NCBI RefSeq assembly: GCF_007856155.1
Contig: NZ_CP042266.1
Location: forward strand, 558,001 to 622,000
Direction: 5' to 3'
From: Streptomyces qinzhouensis
GTDB taxonomy: Bacteria; Actinomycetota; Actinomycetes; Streptomycetales; Streptomycetaceae
DNA: 64,000 bases
Shown: positions 51,050 to 61,329 of the stretch, one piece after another
Numbering within the stretch: position 1 is the first letter of the stretch
How the letters are laid out: the number at the start of each line of letters is the position of its first letter
Program-made: the position numbers and the translations under genes
Notes under the pieces: model-generated
The model's input: only the letters and a program-made list of their open reading frames with translations
Told to the model about the DNA's origin: nothing
Database searches by the model: none

Positions 51050-51994
51050 ATGCAGGGCTTCGACCAGACCAGCACCGCATTCGGCACCGGTACGGATCCG
51101 GGCTCCGGCGGCCGTCCGCGGCGCCGGGCCGTCCGCCGTACCGCCGTGGTCTCCGCCGTCCTCGCGGCGGGACTGCTCCTGACCGCCTGCGCGGATTCCG
51201 ACGGGAAGGGCGGGGACGGGAAGAAAGGCCCGTCCGCCATCAGTCATATCCACGGGGTCGAGGTGCACCCCCGTGACGGCAAGCTGTACGTCGCCACCCA
51301 CAACGGCATCTACACGCCCGGCGCCGACGGCCGGCCCGAGCTGGTCGGCGACCGCAAGGACGACTTCATGGGCTTCACCCTCGGCGAGGGCGGCACCTTC
51401 CTCGCCAGCGGCCACCCGGCGCCCGGCCGGGACGCCCCCGCCAACCTCGGTCTGATCGAGAGCACGGACACCGGCCGCACCTGGAAGGACCGTTCCCTGA
51501 CGGGCGAGGTCGACTTCCACTCCCTCGACCACGCCCACTCCACCCTCTACGGCTACGACAGCACCAACGGTCTGTTGCGGGTCAGCAAGGACGGCACCGA
51601 CTGGGAGAAGCGGAGCAGTCTGAAGGCGCTGGACATCGCGGTCAGCCCGACCGATCCCGGCACCGTGCTGGCCACCACCGAATCCGGGATCTCCCGCAGC
51701 ACCGACGGCGGGAAGACCTTCGCCGCCGGGAACGGCACGGTGATGGCCTTCCTCACCTGGGCCGAGGAGCGGTCGCTGTACGGCGTCGACCCGGCCGGCA
51801 AGATCAGCGTCAGCGCCGACGGCGGGAAGACCTGGCGGCAGACCGGCACGGCGCCCGGTGGACAGCCGCAGGCGCTCACCGCGGTCGACGCCCGGCGGGT
51901 GGTCGTGGCGACCCAGGACGGGGTGTACGAGTCCACGGACGGCGGCGCCGCCTTCACCAAGCGGCTCGATGTCACCTCGGGCGGCGGTCACTGA
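51050..51994 (+). CDS. F510_1955-like BNR-repeat lipoprotein
   Basis: A 314-residue protein with a Tat/Sec-like positive N-terminus (RPRRRAVRRTAVVSAVLAAGLLL), lipobox LLTACAD, then BNR/sialidase-type repeats: ISHIHGVEVHPRDGKLYVATHNGIYT, ESTDTGRTWKDRSLTGEVDFHSLDHA, SRSTDGGKTFAAG and SVSADGGKTWRQTG. These predict an extracellular beta-propeller. The family (named for F510_1955) is not characterised; HIHG at the start of the repeat region is conserved. It follows DUF6153 and looks part of the BlaI-controlled envelope cluster. Confidence 0.88.
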   Translation: MQGFDQTSTAFGTGTDPGSGGRPRRRAVRRTAVVSAVLAAGLLLTACADSDGKGGDGKKGPSAISHIHGVEVHPRDGKLYVATHNGIYTPGADGRPELVGDRKDDFMGFTLGEGGTFLASGHPAPGRDAPANLGLIESTDTGRTWKDRSLTGEVDFHSLDHAHSTLYGYDSTNGLLRVSKDGTDWEKRSSLKALDIAVSPTDPGTVLATTESGISRSTDGGKTFAAGNGTVMAFLTWAEERSLYGVDPAGKISVSADGGKTWRQTGTAPGGQPQALTAVDARRVVVATQDGVYESTDGGAAFTKRLDVTSGGGH

Positions 51995-52032
51995 GTCGTC
52001 CGGACCTCGCGGAGGCGGTCGGGTCCGATGCC

Positions 52033-52102
52033 GTGTCCCGGCCGTACCGTCGGGCCCCGGAGTCTCCCGATTCCCCGGGGCCCGGCGGTACGGCCGGGAC
52101 AC
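52033..52102. terminator. 28-bp stem with one mismatch
   Basis: The arm at 52033-52060 (starting GTGTCCCGGCCG) pairs with 52075-52102 around a 14-base loop, with a single T/C-type mismatch. It lies 38 bases after the BNR gene stop. It is long for a terminator but plausible as one. Confidence 0.65.
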
Positions 52103-52229
52103 AACGCTCGCCCCCCGCCGAGGGCGGTCCGTCAACTGTCGGAACGGGCTGCCCTCGCCGGTACCAAAGTAGGTGCGCTCTTCGTCCTTTCCCATCCCAG
52201 AATTCTGGGGTTCCACCTAGCCTGCCCGG

Positions 52230-53420
52230 GTGACGCCAGTCCCCCCGTCCCCCGTACCCGATCCCGCCGCCCGTGCCGCCCTCTCCGACGCCCTCGGCCG
52301 CCGGCTGCGCGGACCCGGCACGCTCGGCTCCCTCGATGTGCTCCGGACCACGGCCGACGCGCTGCTCGGCGCCGTACCGGCCGATGTGTGGTGTGCGGTG
52401 ATGCTGGACCCGGCGACCCTGCTGGACACCGGCGGACTGCACGAGCACGGCTTTCCCCAGGAGGTCATGCCCCGGCTGTTCGACATCGAACACGCAGATC
52501 AGGAGGGCGTGGACAATATCCGGGCACTGGCCCGGCGCCGGGGTACGGCCAGCCTGCTGAGCACCTCGCTGCGGGGGCGGATCGCGGACAGCGTCTACTA
52601 CCGGGATGTGCTGCGGCCCGTGGGGCTCGCCGACGAATTACGGGTCGTGCTGCGCGACGGCGCCCGTACCTGGGGGCTGTTCGTCCTGTGCCGGGGCCCG
52701 GACGCGCCGCCGTTCACGGCGGCCGAGACGGCCCTCGCCTCGGCGGTCAGCGGCCCCGCCACGGCCGCGCTGCGCCGCTCGCTGCTGCTCACCGGGATCG
52801 ACCGGAACGACGTGCCGGACGCGGCGGGGCTGCTCGTGGTCGACGACACCCTGCGGGTCCGGCTGGCGACGGCCACCGCCGAACGCCGGCTGGCGCTGAT
52901 CCAGGAGGCCCATCCGCCGCCGGGACGGAGCCTGCCGTACGCCCTCACGGCCCTGGTCCACACGGCCCGCAGCGCCCCGCCGGGCAGCCAGGTGCGGTCC
53001 CGGGCGATCGGTGTCACCGGGCACTGGGTCACGCTCAGCGCCTGGCGGGAGGCCGCGGCGGGCACGGTTCCCGGTCCGCTCGGCGATACCGGCGGCGAGG
53101 AGCTGACCTATGTGTCCCTGGCCCCGAGCCACCCGCGGGAGCTGACCGCCATCGTCCTCGACGCCTACGGCCTCACTCCGCGCGAGCGCGAGGTGGCGCA
53201 GCAGGTGCTGCTGGGCCGGTCGACGGCGGAGATGTCGGCGAAGCTGCACATCGCCGGGTACACGGTCCAGGACCATCTGCGGAAGGTCTTCGACAAGGCG
53301 GGGGTGCGCAGTCGCCGCGACTTCACCGGGGAGCTGTTCCAGCGCTGCTATCTGCCGAGGCTGGACGATCCGCCGCTGACCACGGACGGACGGATGCGGG
53401 ACGACGACCCCGGTGGCTGA
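52230..53420 (+). CDS. LuxR-family regulator with N-terminal GAF-like domain
   Basis: A 396-residue regulator. The C-terminal LuxR HTH is [51 protein letters not shown]. The N-terminal 200 residues resemble GAF-type sensors ([44 protein letters not shown]). It is not a two-component receiver. GTG 52230 starts the frame after a non-coding hairpin region. It is convergent with isocitrate dehydrogenase. Confidence 0.9.
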   Translation: MTPVPPSPVPDPAARAALSDALGRRLRGPGTLGSLDVLRTTADALLGAVPADVWCAVMLDPATLLDTGGLHEHGFPQEVMPRLFDIEHADQEGVDNIRALARRRGTASLLSTSLRGRIADSVYYRDVLRPVGLADELRVVLRDGARTWGLFVLCRGPDAPPFTAAETALASAVSGPATAALRRSLLLTGIDRNDVPDAAGLLVVDDTLRVRLATATAERRLALIQEAHPPPGRSLPYALTALVHTARSAPPGSQVRSRAIGVTGHWVTLSAWREAAAGTVPGPLGDTGGEELTYVSLAPSHPRELTAIVLDAYGLTPREREVAQQVLLGRSTAEMSAKLHIAGYTVQDHLRKVFDKAGVRSRRDFTGELFQRCYLPRLDDPPLTTDGRMRDDDPGG

Positions 53421-53442
53421 GCGGCGGCCCGGGTGGTACGGG

Positions 53443-53480
53443 CTCCGCCCCGCCCGGCGGAGGTGCCGGACGGGGCGGAG
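53443..53480. terminator. 10-bp hairpin between convergent genes
   Basis: CTCCGCCCCG pairs perfectly with CGGGGCGGAG around an 18-base loop, between the LuxR gene and the isocitrate dehydrogenase gene. Confidence 0.6.
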
Positions 53481-53519
53481 GGGGGAACCGGGCCGGTCGC
53501 GGGGACCGGGTCCGGGGTG

Positions 53520-55739
<2,220 letters not shown>

Positions 55740-55774
55740 CGGGTGCTCCGCTCCACTCCACGTCTGCAACATTG

Positions 55775-55786
55775 CTTGACATCAAG
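55775..55786. promoter_or_regulatory. CTTGACATCAAG palindromic element upstream of icd
   Basis: CTTGA and TCAAG flank CA, an inverted repeat 36 bases upstream of the icd start. A related pair, CTTGAT (55908) and ATCAAG (55935), lies near the divergent methyltransferase. Together they could be bound by one regulator. Confidence 0.5.
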
Positions 55787-55973
55787 ATATCTCGTACGGG
55801 GCCCCCGCTCGACAGAGGCCCGTATGACGTCGGCCGCACCGGCCGGAACCCGGCCGTACGGGCCGGTGCGCGGCCCCGGCCCGCCTCGGGTCCGTCCTTG
55901 GTCTCCCCTTGATGATCACGTTCATGATTCACTGATCAAGCAAAGGTTTTGGCCAGCCCGAGGAGGCGCTCTG

Positions 55974-56789
55974 ATGTCCGAATCCGACCCCCGGCCCGCG
56001 TCCGCCGACGACATTCGCTCCCGGATCGACACGGGTAAGCCGCATTCGGCGCGCTTCTGGAACTACTTCGTGGGCGGCAAGGACAACTACGAGGTCGACC
56101 GGGAGATCGGCGACGAGATCAAGGAGATCTTCCCGGGTCTGGTGGACGTGGCCCGCACCAGCCGGCTCTTCCTGGGGCGTGCGGTGCGCCATCTCGCGGC
56201 CGAGCGCGGCATCCGCGACTTCCTCGATATCGGCACCGGTCTGCCGACCGCCGACAACACCCATGAGGTCGCCCAGCGCACCGCCCCGGACGCCCGGATC
56301 GTCTATGTCGACAACGACCCGCTGGTACTGGCCCATGCCCGGGCGCTGCTCACCAGCACGCCCGAGGGCCGTACCTCGTACATCGACGCCGATCTGTACG
56401 ACCCGGCCCGGATCCTCGACCAGGCCGGGGAGACGCTCGACCTGTCCCGGCCGGTCGCGCTGATGCTGCTCAACGTGCTGGGGCACGTCGCCGATCACGA
56501 GCAGGCCAGGGAGCTGGTGGCCGGGCTGATGGCGGGGCTGCCCGCCGGCAGCCATCTGGTGATCAGCGACTCGACGGCGACCAGCCCGGGCATGATCGCC
56601 GCGTCGGAGGCGTACAACAGGAGCGGTGCCGTTCCGTACTACGTCCGCAGCATCGCCGAGATCAGCGGATTCTTCGACGGTCTCGAGCTGGTGGATCCGG
56701 GGGTGGTGCGGGTGACCGACTGGCGCCCGGAGGAGGGCGCGGTGGCCGAGGCGGTCGACGCGTACTGCGGGGTGGCCCGCAAGCCGTAG
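55974..56789 (+). CDS. DUF574 SAM-dependent methyltransferase, copy 2
   Basis: The 271-residue protein shares the DUF574 plan with the copy at 45224: IDTGKPHSARFWNYFVGGKDNYEVDREIGDEI, then RDFLDIGTGLPTADNTHEVAQR and ARIVYVDNDPLVLAHARALL. AGGAGG lies 8 bases before ATG 55974. It is divergent from icd across an AT-richer region. The substrate is unknown. Confidence 0.9.
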   Translation: MSESDPRPASADDIRSRIDTGKPHSARFWNYFVGGKDNYEVDREIGDEIKEIFPGLVDVARTSRLFLGRAVRHLAAERGIRDFLDIGTGLPTADNTHEVAQRTAPDARIVYVDNDPLVLAHARALLTSTPEGRTSYIDADLYDPARILDQAGETLDLSRPVALMLLNVLGHVADHEQARELVAGLMAGLPAGSHLVISDSTATSPGMIAASEAYNRSGAVPYYVRSIAEISGFFDGLELVDPGVVRVTDWRPEEGAVAEAVDAYCGVARKP

Positions 56790-57116
56790 GGCCGTCGGCC
56801 CGGGGGCCGGGCCCGCGGTCGGGCGGGAGTGCTCCCGTACCCGAAGGGCTGTGGCGGGAGCCCCCGGTGCGTTCAATCGGCGGGCCCGGGCCCGCGGTCC
56901 CGGTACACGGGGCCGCGGCGTCTCGGGCGCTCGGGGCTCGGGGGCTCGGCGGTGTCTCGGCGGCGGATACGGTTCGGTGGATACGGTTCGGTGGCGGATA
57001 CGGTTCGGTCGGTGGCCGAATCCCTAGGGCTCCCCGCCTTTCGGCTGAGGCCGGGCGCCCGGATGACCTCCTGAAGGCTGACGCCGGGCGCCCCGCGCGG
57101 CCCTACGGTCGTCCGC
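56790..57116. other. intergenic region with short tandem repeats
   Basis: No coding frame is supported in these 327 bases. It contains GATACGGTTCGGTG at 56966 and 56980, and a longer copy from 56997, with spacings of 14 and 17 bases, plus GGGCTCGG runs just before. The promoter of the secreted hydrolase must lie nearby. Confidence 0.6.
56966..57017. repeat. GATACGGTTCGGTG direct repeat, three copies
   Basis: Copies start at 56966, 56980 and 56997. The second has a three-base extension (GCG) and the third a different tail. It may be a slippage product or an operator cluster. Confidence 0.75.
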
Positions 57117-58331
57117 ATGATCCCAGTGACCCGGACGGCCGCGATCGCCGTCCTCGCCTGTGCCCTGGTCCTGCCCGTCGCCGTGACGGCGCCGTCCCAC
57201 GCGGTGCCCGAGGCCCCGGCCGGCTCCGTGGCGGCGACCGCGCCGCCCACCGGCGCGACCAGCTCCACGGCCCTCGAACTGCCGCGGCCGACCGGGAAGT
57301 TCGCCGTCGGCAGCTCCGTCCACCATCTCGCCGACCGTTCGCGGAAGGACCCCTGGGAGCCCGCCGCCGACGCCCGCGAGCTGATGGCGACCGTCCACTA
57401 CCCGGCGGCCCGGCCGGCCCGGCCCGGCGCCCGGACCACCGCGTACGGCACCGTGGCGGAGGCCCGTGCCCTGCTGAAGGGGATCGGCCTCGACGCGGCG
57501 GTCCCGGCGGAGCGGCTGGCCGCCACCCGCACCCACAGCAGGCCGGGCGCCCCGCCCGCCCGGGGGAAGTTCCCGCTGGTGGTCCTCTCCCCCGGCTTCA
57601 GCGTCCCGCGGTACACGCTGACCTCCATCGCCGAGGATCTGGCGAGCCGGGGCTACGTGACCGTCTCCGTCGACCACGCCTACGAGTCGTACGGTCTCTC
57701 CGTTCCCGGCGGACGGCTGCTGACCTGCAAGGCCTGTACGGCGCTCGATGTGGACGGGGTGCCCGCTTCGGTGGTCACCACGACGCGCGCGAAGGACGTG
57801 TCGTACGTCCTCGACCGGCTGACCGGCCGCCACTCGGTGTGGAAGCACTCCGGGATGATCGACCGCGGGCGCATCGGCATGGCCGGGCACTCCATCGGCG
57901 GGGCATCGGCGGCCACCGCGATGGTGAACGACCGCCGGGTGCTGGCCGGGATCAATATGGACGGGGCGTTCTGGGAGGACCTGCCGCCGAGCGGACTGGA
58001 CGGCCGCCCGTTCATGATGCTGGGCACCGACGACGAGGTGCACCGGCCCGGCGGGCTCGACACCACCTGGGACCGGATCTGGCCGTCGCTGGACGGCTGG
58101 AAGCGCTGGCTGACCGTGACCGGCACGGACCACGGCTCGTTCTCGGACTTCCCGCTGATCGAGGCGCACTTCGGGGTGCCGCTGGAGCCGCTGCCCGCAC
58201 AGCGGTCCGTGGCGCTGGTGCGCGGCTATGTCGCGGCCTTCTTCGACGAGCATCTGAAGCGGAAGCCGCAGCCGCTGCTGGCGGGCCCCTCGGCGGCCGA
58301 CCCCGAGGTGAACTTCCACCACCTGCCGTGA
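57117..58331 (+). CDS. secreted alpha/beta hydrolase, PAF-acetylhydrolase-like
   Basis: The 404-residue protein has a Sec signal (RTAAIAVLACALVLPVAVTA, cleavage near SHA|VPEA), and a hydrolase domain with the nucleophile elbow RIGMAGHSIGGASAATAM (GHSIGG) and the distal TGTDHGSFSDFPLIEAH that supplies the His. LMATVHYPAARPA is the opening strand of the PAF-acetylhydrolase/PETase-like group. FINMDG with DEVHRP is probably the acid region. Exported esterase or lipase activity is likely. Confidence 0.9.
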   Translation: MIPVTRTAAIAVLACALVLPVAVTAPSHAVPEAPAGSVAATAPPTGATSSTALELPRPTGKFAVGSSVHHLADRSRKDPWEPAADARELMATVHYPAARPARPGARTTAYGTVAEARALLKGIGLDAAVPAERLAATRTHSRPGAPPARGKFPLVVLSPGFSVPRYTLTSIAEDLASRGYVTVSVDHAYESYGLSVPGGRLLTCKACTALDVDGVPASVVTTTRAKDVSYVLDRLTGRHSVWKHSGMIDRGRIGMAGHSIGGASAATAMVNDRRVLAGINMDGAFWEDLPPSGLDGRPFMMLGTDDEVHRPGGLDTTWDRIWPSLDGWKRWLTVTGTDHGSFSDFPLIEAHFGVPLEPLPAQRSVALVRGYVAAFFDEHLKRKPQPLLAGPSAADPEVNFHHLP

Positions 58332-58384
58332 TCCCGGACGGCGGGGCGCCGGGCCCGGGTCTCCGCACCCCGCCGACTCCGGCT

Positions 58385-58426
58385 TGGTCCAGACCTCTTG
58401 ACGGATGGTCTGGACCAACTTACGTT
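58385..58426 (+). promoter_or_regulatory. chitinase promoter with paired 12-bp repeats
   Basis: TGGTCCAGACCT at 58385-58396 and TGGTCTGGACCA at 58406-58417 lie 21 bases apart, centred on a -35 box TTGACG (58398-58403), with TACGTT (58421-58426) 17 bases downstream as the -10 box. Streptomyces chitinase promoters are known to have such direct repeats around the -35, mediating induction and glucose repression. Confidence 0.8.
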
Positions 58427-58597
58427 GTGGCGCATCACCCCCACGTACGTCTCCAGGTCCCCCACAGTCCCAGGAGGTGAGCGTGTTCCACCGGTGTCCC
58501 CCCACACCCCCGCCCGTGCGTCCCGCCTTCTGCCGGTCGGCCCCGAGCCTGCGGCCGACGACCACCGGGAGCCTGTGAAGACAGGAAGGGAACACGC

Positions 58598-59767
58598 ATG
58601 GCAGCTCGCAGATCCCGACTCCTCGGGGCAGGCCTCGCCGCAGCCCTCGCCGTCCCGCTGTTCCTGGCCTCGGCCTCTCCCGGGCAGGCCGCCGCCCCCC
58701 TCGCCGCCCCGCTCGAACTCTCCTCGCGGCTCGCCGACCGGGCCGCGGACCGGCCCGTCGCCGATCGTGCCCCGGCCGCGGACCGGGCCGCGGCGCCGCG
58801 CGCCGCGGCCGAGACCTGTGCCGTCAAGTCCAAGCCCGCGGGCAAGGTCCTCCACGGCTACTGGGAGAACTGGGACGGCGCGGCCAACGGGGTCCATCCG
58901 CCGCTCGGCTGGATCCCCATCACCGACGCCCGGATCACCAACAACGGCTACAACGTCATCAACGCCGCCTTCCCCGTGATCCTCTCGGACGGAACCGTCC
59001 TGTGGGAGGACGGCATGGACCGTACGGTGAAGGTCGCCACCCCCGCCGAGATGTGCGCGGCCAAGGCGAACGGCCTGACCATTCTGCTCTCCATCGGCGG
59101 CGCGACCGCGGGCATCGACCTCAGCTCCGCCGCCGTCGCCGACCGGTTCGTCGCCACGGTCGTACCGATCCTCCAGCGGTACAACTTCGACGGAATCGAC
59201 ATCGACATCGAGACCGGTCTGGTCGGCAGCGGCAATATCAACCAGCTCTCGGCATCCCAGTCCAACCTCATCCGCATCATCGACGGGGTGCTCGCCCGGA
59301 TGCCGTCGAACTTCGGCCTGACGATGGCCCCCGAGACCGCGTACGTGACCGGCGGCAGCGTGGTCTACGGCTCCATCTGGGGCTCCTACCTGCCCATCAT
59401 CAAGAAGTACGCGGACAACGGCCGCCTGTGGTGGCTGAACATGCAGTACTACAACGGATCGTTCTACGGCTGCTCCGGCGACTCCTACCAGGCCGGCACG
59501 GTAGCCGGGTTCCGGGCCCAGACCGACTGCCTCAACCGGGGCCTGGTCATCCAGGGCACCACGATCCGGGTGCCGTACGACAAGCAGGTGCCCGGACTGC
59601 CGGCCCAGCCGGGCGCGGGCGGCGGCTATATGCCCCCGCCGCTGGTGGCCCAGGCGTGGAACGGCTACAACGGCGCCCTCAAGGGCCTGATGACCTGGTC
59701 CATCAACTGGGACGGCTCGCGCAGCTGGACCTTCGGCAACAACGTGAAGGCGCTCCAGGGGCGCTGA
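58598..59767 (+). CDS. GH18 family chitinase
   Basis: A 389-residue secreted enzyme. The signal ends near PGQAAA, a repetitive ADR-rich linker follows (DRAADRPVADRAPAADRAA, residues 47-64), then the GH18 barrel. SIGG (165-168) and FDGIDIDIE (197-205, catalytic Glu205) are the active-site motifs. MTWSINWDGSRSW with LNMQYYNG closes the barrel. There is no chitin-binding domain. It hydrolyses chitin to oligosaccharides; its promoter has the chitinase repeats noted above. Confidence 0.95.
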   Translation: MAARRSRLLGAGLAAALAVPLFLASASPGQAAAPLAAPLELSSRLADRAADRPVADRAPAADRAAAPRAAAETCAVKSKPAGKVLHGYWENWDGAANGVHPPLGWIPITDARITNNGYNVINAAFPVILSDGTVLWEDGMDRTVKVATPAEMCAAKANGLTILLSIGGATAGIDLSSAAVADRFVATVVPILQRYNFDGIDIDIETGLVGSGNINQLSASQSNLIRIIDGVLARMPSNFGLTMAPETAYVTGGSVVYGSIWGSYLPIIKKYADNGRLWWLNMQYYNGSFYGCSGDSYQAGTVAGFRAQTDCLNRGLVIQGTTIRVPYDKQVPGLPAQPGAGGGYMPPPLVAQAWNGYNGALKGLMTWSINWDGSRSWTFGNNVKALQGR

Positions 59768-59772
59768 TCCGA

Positions 59773-59820
59773 CCGCACCCGCCCTGGTGCGGTACCGGCA
59801 CCGCACCCGCCCTTGTGCGG
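59773..59820. terminator. two tandem stem-loops after chitinase gene
   Basis: CCGCAC...GTGCGG hairpins at 59773-59792 and again at 59801-59820 have arms of 6 bp and nearly identical sequence, 28 bases apart. The duplication is a likely tandem terminator. Confidence 0.65.
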
Positions 59821-59969
59821 CGCCGCTACCGCCGGCCGCCCGCGCCCTCCGCGCGGGCGGCTTCGCGGCTCCGGTGCCGGGCTCCACCACACCCCGGAGC
59901 CGACAGCGACCTGCCCAACTACCGTCGAAGGCACCCCAGTTCAACGGCTCGGCGATCACCCGAGAATAA

Positions 59970-60008
59970 TGGTCCAGACCTTTACGCTGACGCAGTTCGC
60001 CATATAAC
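59970..60008 (+). promoter_or_regulatory. TGGTCCAGACCT motif and promoter before DoxX gene
   Basis: The same 12-base TGGTCCAGACCT as in the chitinase promoter occurs at 59970-59981. TTTACG (59981-59986) and TATAAC (60003-60008) with 16-base spacing could be the -35/-10 pair. The DoxX gene start is 60 bases further on. Confidence 0.6.
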
Positions 60009-60066
60009 GTGCTCATAGATGAAACATCCCCCACAGTTTCATCATCCCCCCACAAGGAGTGACACG

Positions 60067-60552
60067 TTGACGGGCATCCTCGATGCCGCACTGTGCCGCT
60101 ACCGGCGACACAGCACCACCATCCTCAGAATCTCCGTCGGACTCGTCTTCGTCGGTTTCGGTGTCATGAAGTTCACCCCGGACGCCAGTCCGGCGGAGGA
60201 CATCGCGACCCGGACGATGGACGTCCTGGCCTTCGGCCTGGTGCCGTCCGGGGCGACCCGCCCCCTCCTGGCGCTCTTCGAGACCACGATCGGCCTCGGG
60301 CTGATCACCGGAGTCCTTCTGCGGCTGGTGCTTGCGGCCTTCTTCCTGCACATGGCCGGGGTCTTCTCGGCCCTGCTGATACTTCCCGACGAAATGTGGA
60401 ACGGCCAACTACCCACTCTGGAAGCGCAGTACATCATCAAGAACGTGGTGCTGATCGCCGCCTGTCTGGCGGTCGCGGCCGAGGAGAGCCTCCGCACCAC
60501 AGTGGTCACACCCCGCCCCGAACCCATCCACCGAGTCAGAGCCCCTCTGTGA
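60067..60552 (+). CDS. DoxX-family membrane protein
   Basis: The 161-residue protein has four membrane helices, with ILRISVGLVFVGFGVMKFTPDAS, the DoxX opening (LRxxxGLxFVxxGxxKF), and LLALFETTIGLGLITGVLL and IKNVVLIAACLAVAA. DoxX proteins take part in thiosulfate/quinone chemistry or oxidative stress protection. TTG 60067 follows AAGGAG by 8 bases. Confidence 0.88.
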   Translation: MTGILDAALCRYRRHSTTILRISVGLVFVGFGVMKFTPDASPAEDIATRTMDVLAFGLVPSGATRPLLALFETTIGLGLITGVLLRLVLAAFFLHMAGVFSALLILPDEMWNGQLPTLEAQYIIKNVVLIAACLAVAAEESLRTTVVTPRPEPIHRVRAPL

Positions 60553-60685
60553 CAACCTCGTTACCGGAATTGTGGGCTCCGCCACAGGTGGGTGCGGTGG
60601 TCCGCTGCTGGACTCGGCTCATGCCCGGACCGCCGCGGACCACCGCACCCCGCCCGAAGACGCGCTCCCCCGCCCGGTGGCCGCC

Positions 60686-61225
60686 ATGGCGGTGATCCTT
60701 TTCCTGCTGATCCTGCTGCCCGTCTGCGCGGGTCTCGCCTTCGGACTGACCGGATACGGCATCGGGGCACTCGCCCGCTCCGGACGGTCCGGCGGGCGTA
60801 CGGTCTCCGCGCTGCGGGCGCTGGCCGCCTTCTGCGGCGCCGCCGCGGCCGTCGTCTACGCCTGGGGCGGGCTGCTGCTGGCCGGTGCGGTCGTCGAGGC
60901 GGAGGACGGGGGCACCAACTCCTCACCGCTGCTGCCCTGCCGTGATGTCACGGGCCGGGAGGAGGAGCTTCAGCGGGTCGTCGACTACTCCGTCGGCTTC
61001 GTCCCGCTGCGCTTCGACTGCGAACTGACCGGCGGTGGTTCGTACGACTCCGGCGCCGTCCCCGGTGCCGTCAGCGCCAACGCGGCCGGCCTCGCGCTGT
61101 CGGGCGTCGTGCTGGCGGTCTCCGCCCGGTACGGCGCGGAGCGGGCGGTACGGACCCGGAACCGGGCCGGAACCCCGAGCCCGCACGGGGACGGCGGAAC
61201 GGACGGGGACCGGAACGGGCCATGA
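60686..61225 (+). CDS. membrane protein of unknown function
   Basis: A 179-residue protein with three or four membrane helices (AVILFLLILLPVCAGLAFGL, ALRALAAFCGAAAAVVYAWGGLLLAGAVV, NAAGLALSGVVLAVSARYG) and an exposed loop holding two Cys residues (LLPCRDV, LRFDCEL) likely forming a disulfide. Family not recognised. The start ATG 60686 precedes the first helix directly. Confidence 0.7.
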   Translation: MAVILFLLILLPVCAGLAFGLTGYGIGALARSGRSGGRTVSALRALAAFCGAAAAVVYAWGGLLLAGAVVEAEDGGTNSSPLLPCRDVTGREEELQRVVDYSVGFVPLRFDCELTGGGSYDSGAVPGAVSANAAGLALSGVVLAVSARYGAERAVRTRNRAGTPSPHGDGGTDGDRNGP

Positions 61226-61329
61226 CACCGGCCGGGAACCGGTCGATCGCGTACGGACCTTGAAGTGTCACCCGCCATGGCCCATGCTCACAGCGCCGCG
61301 CCGAGCAGACCGGCCCCAGGGAGGTCGCG

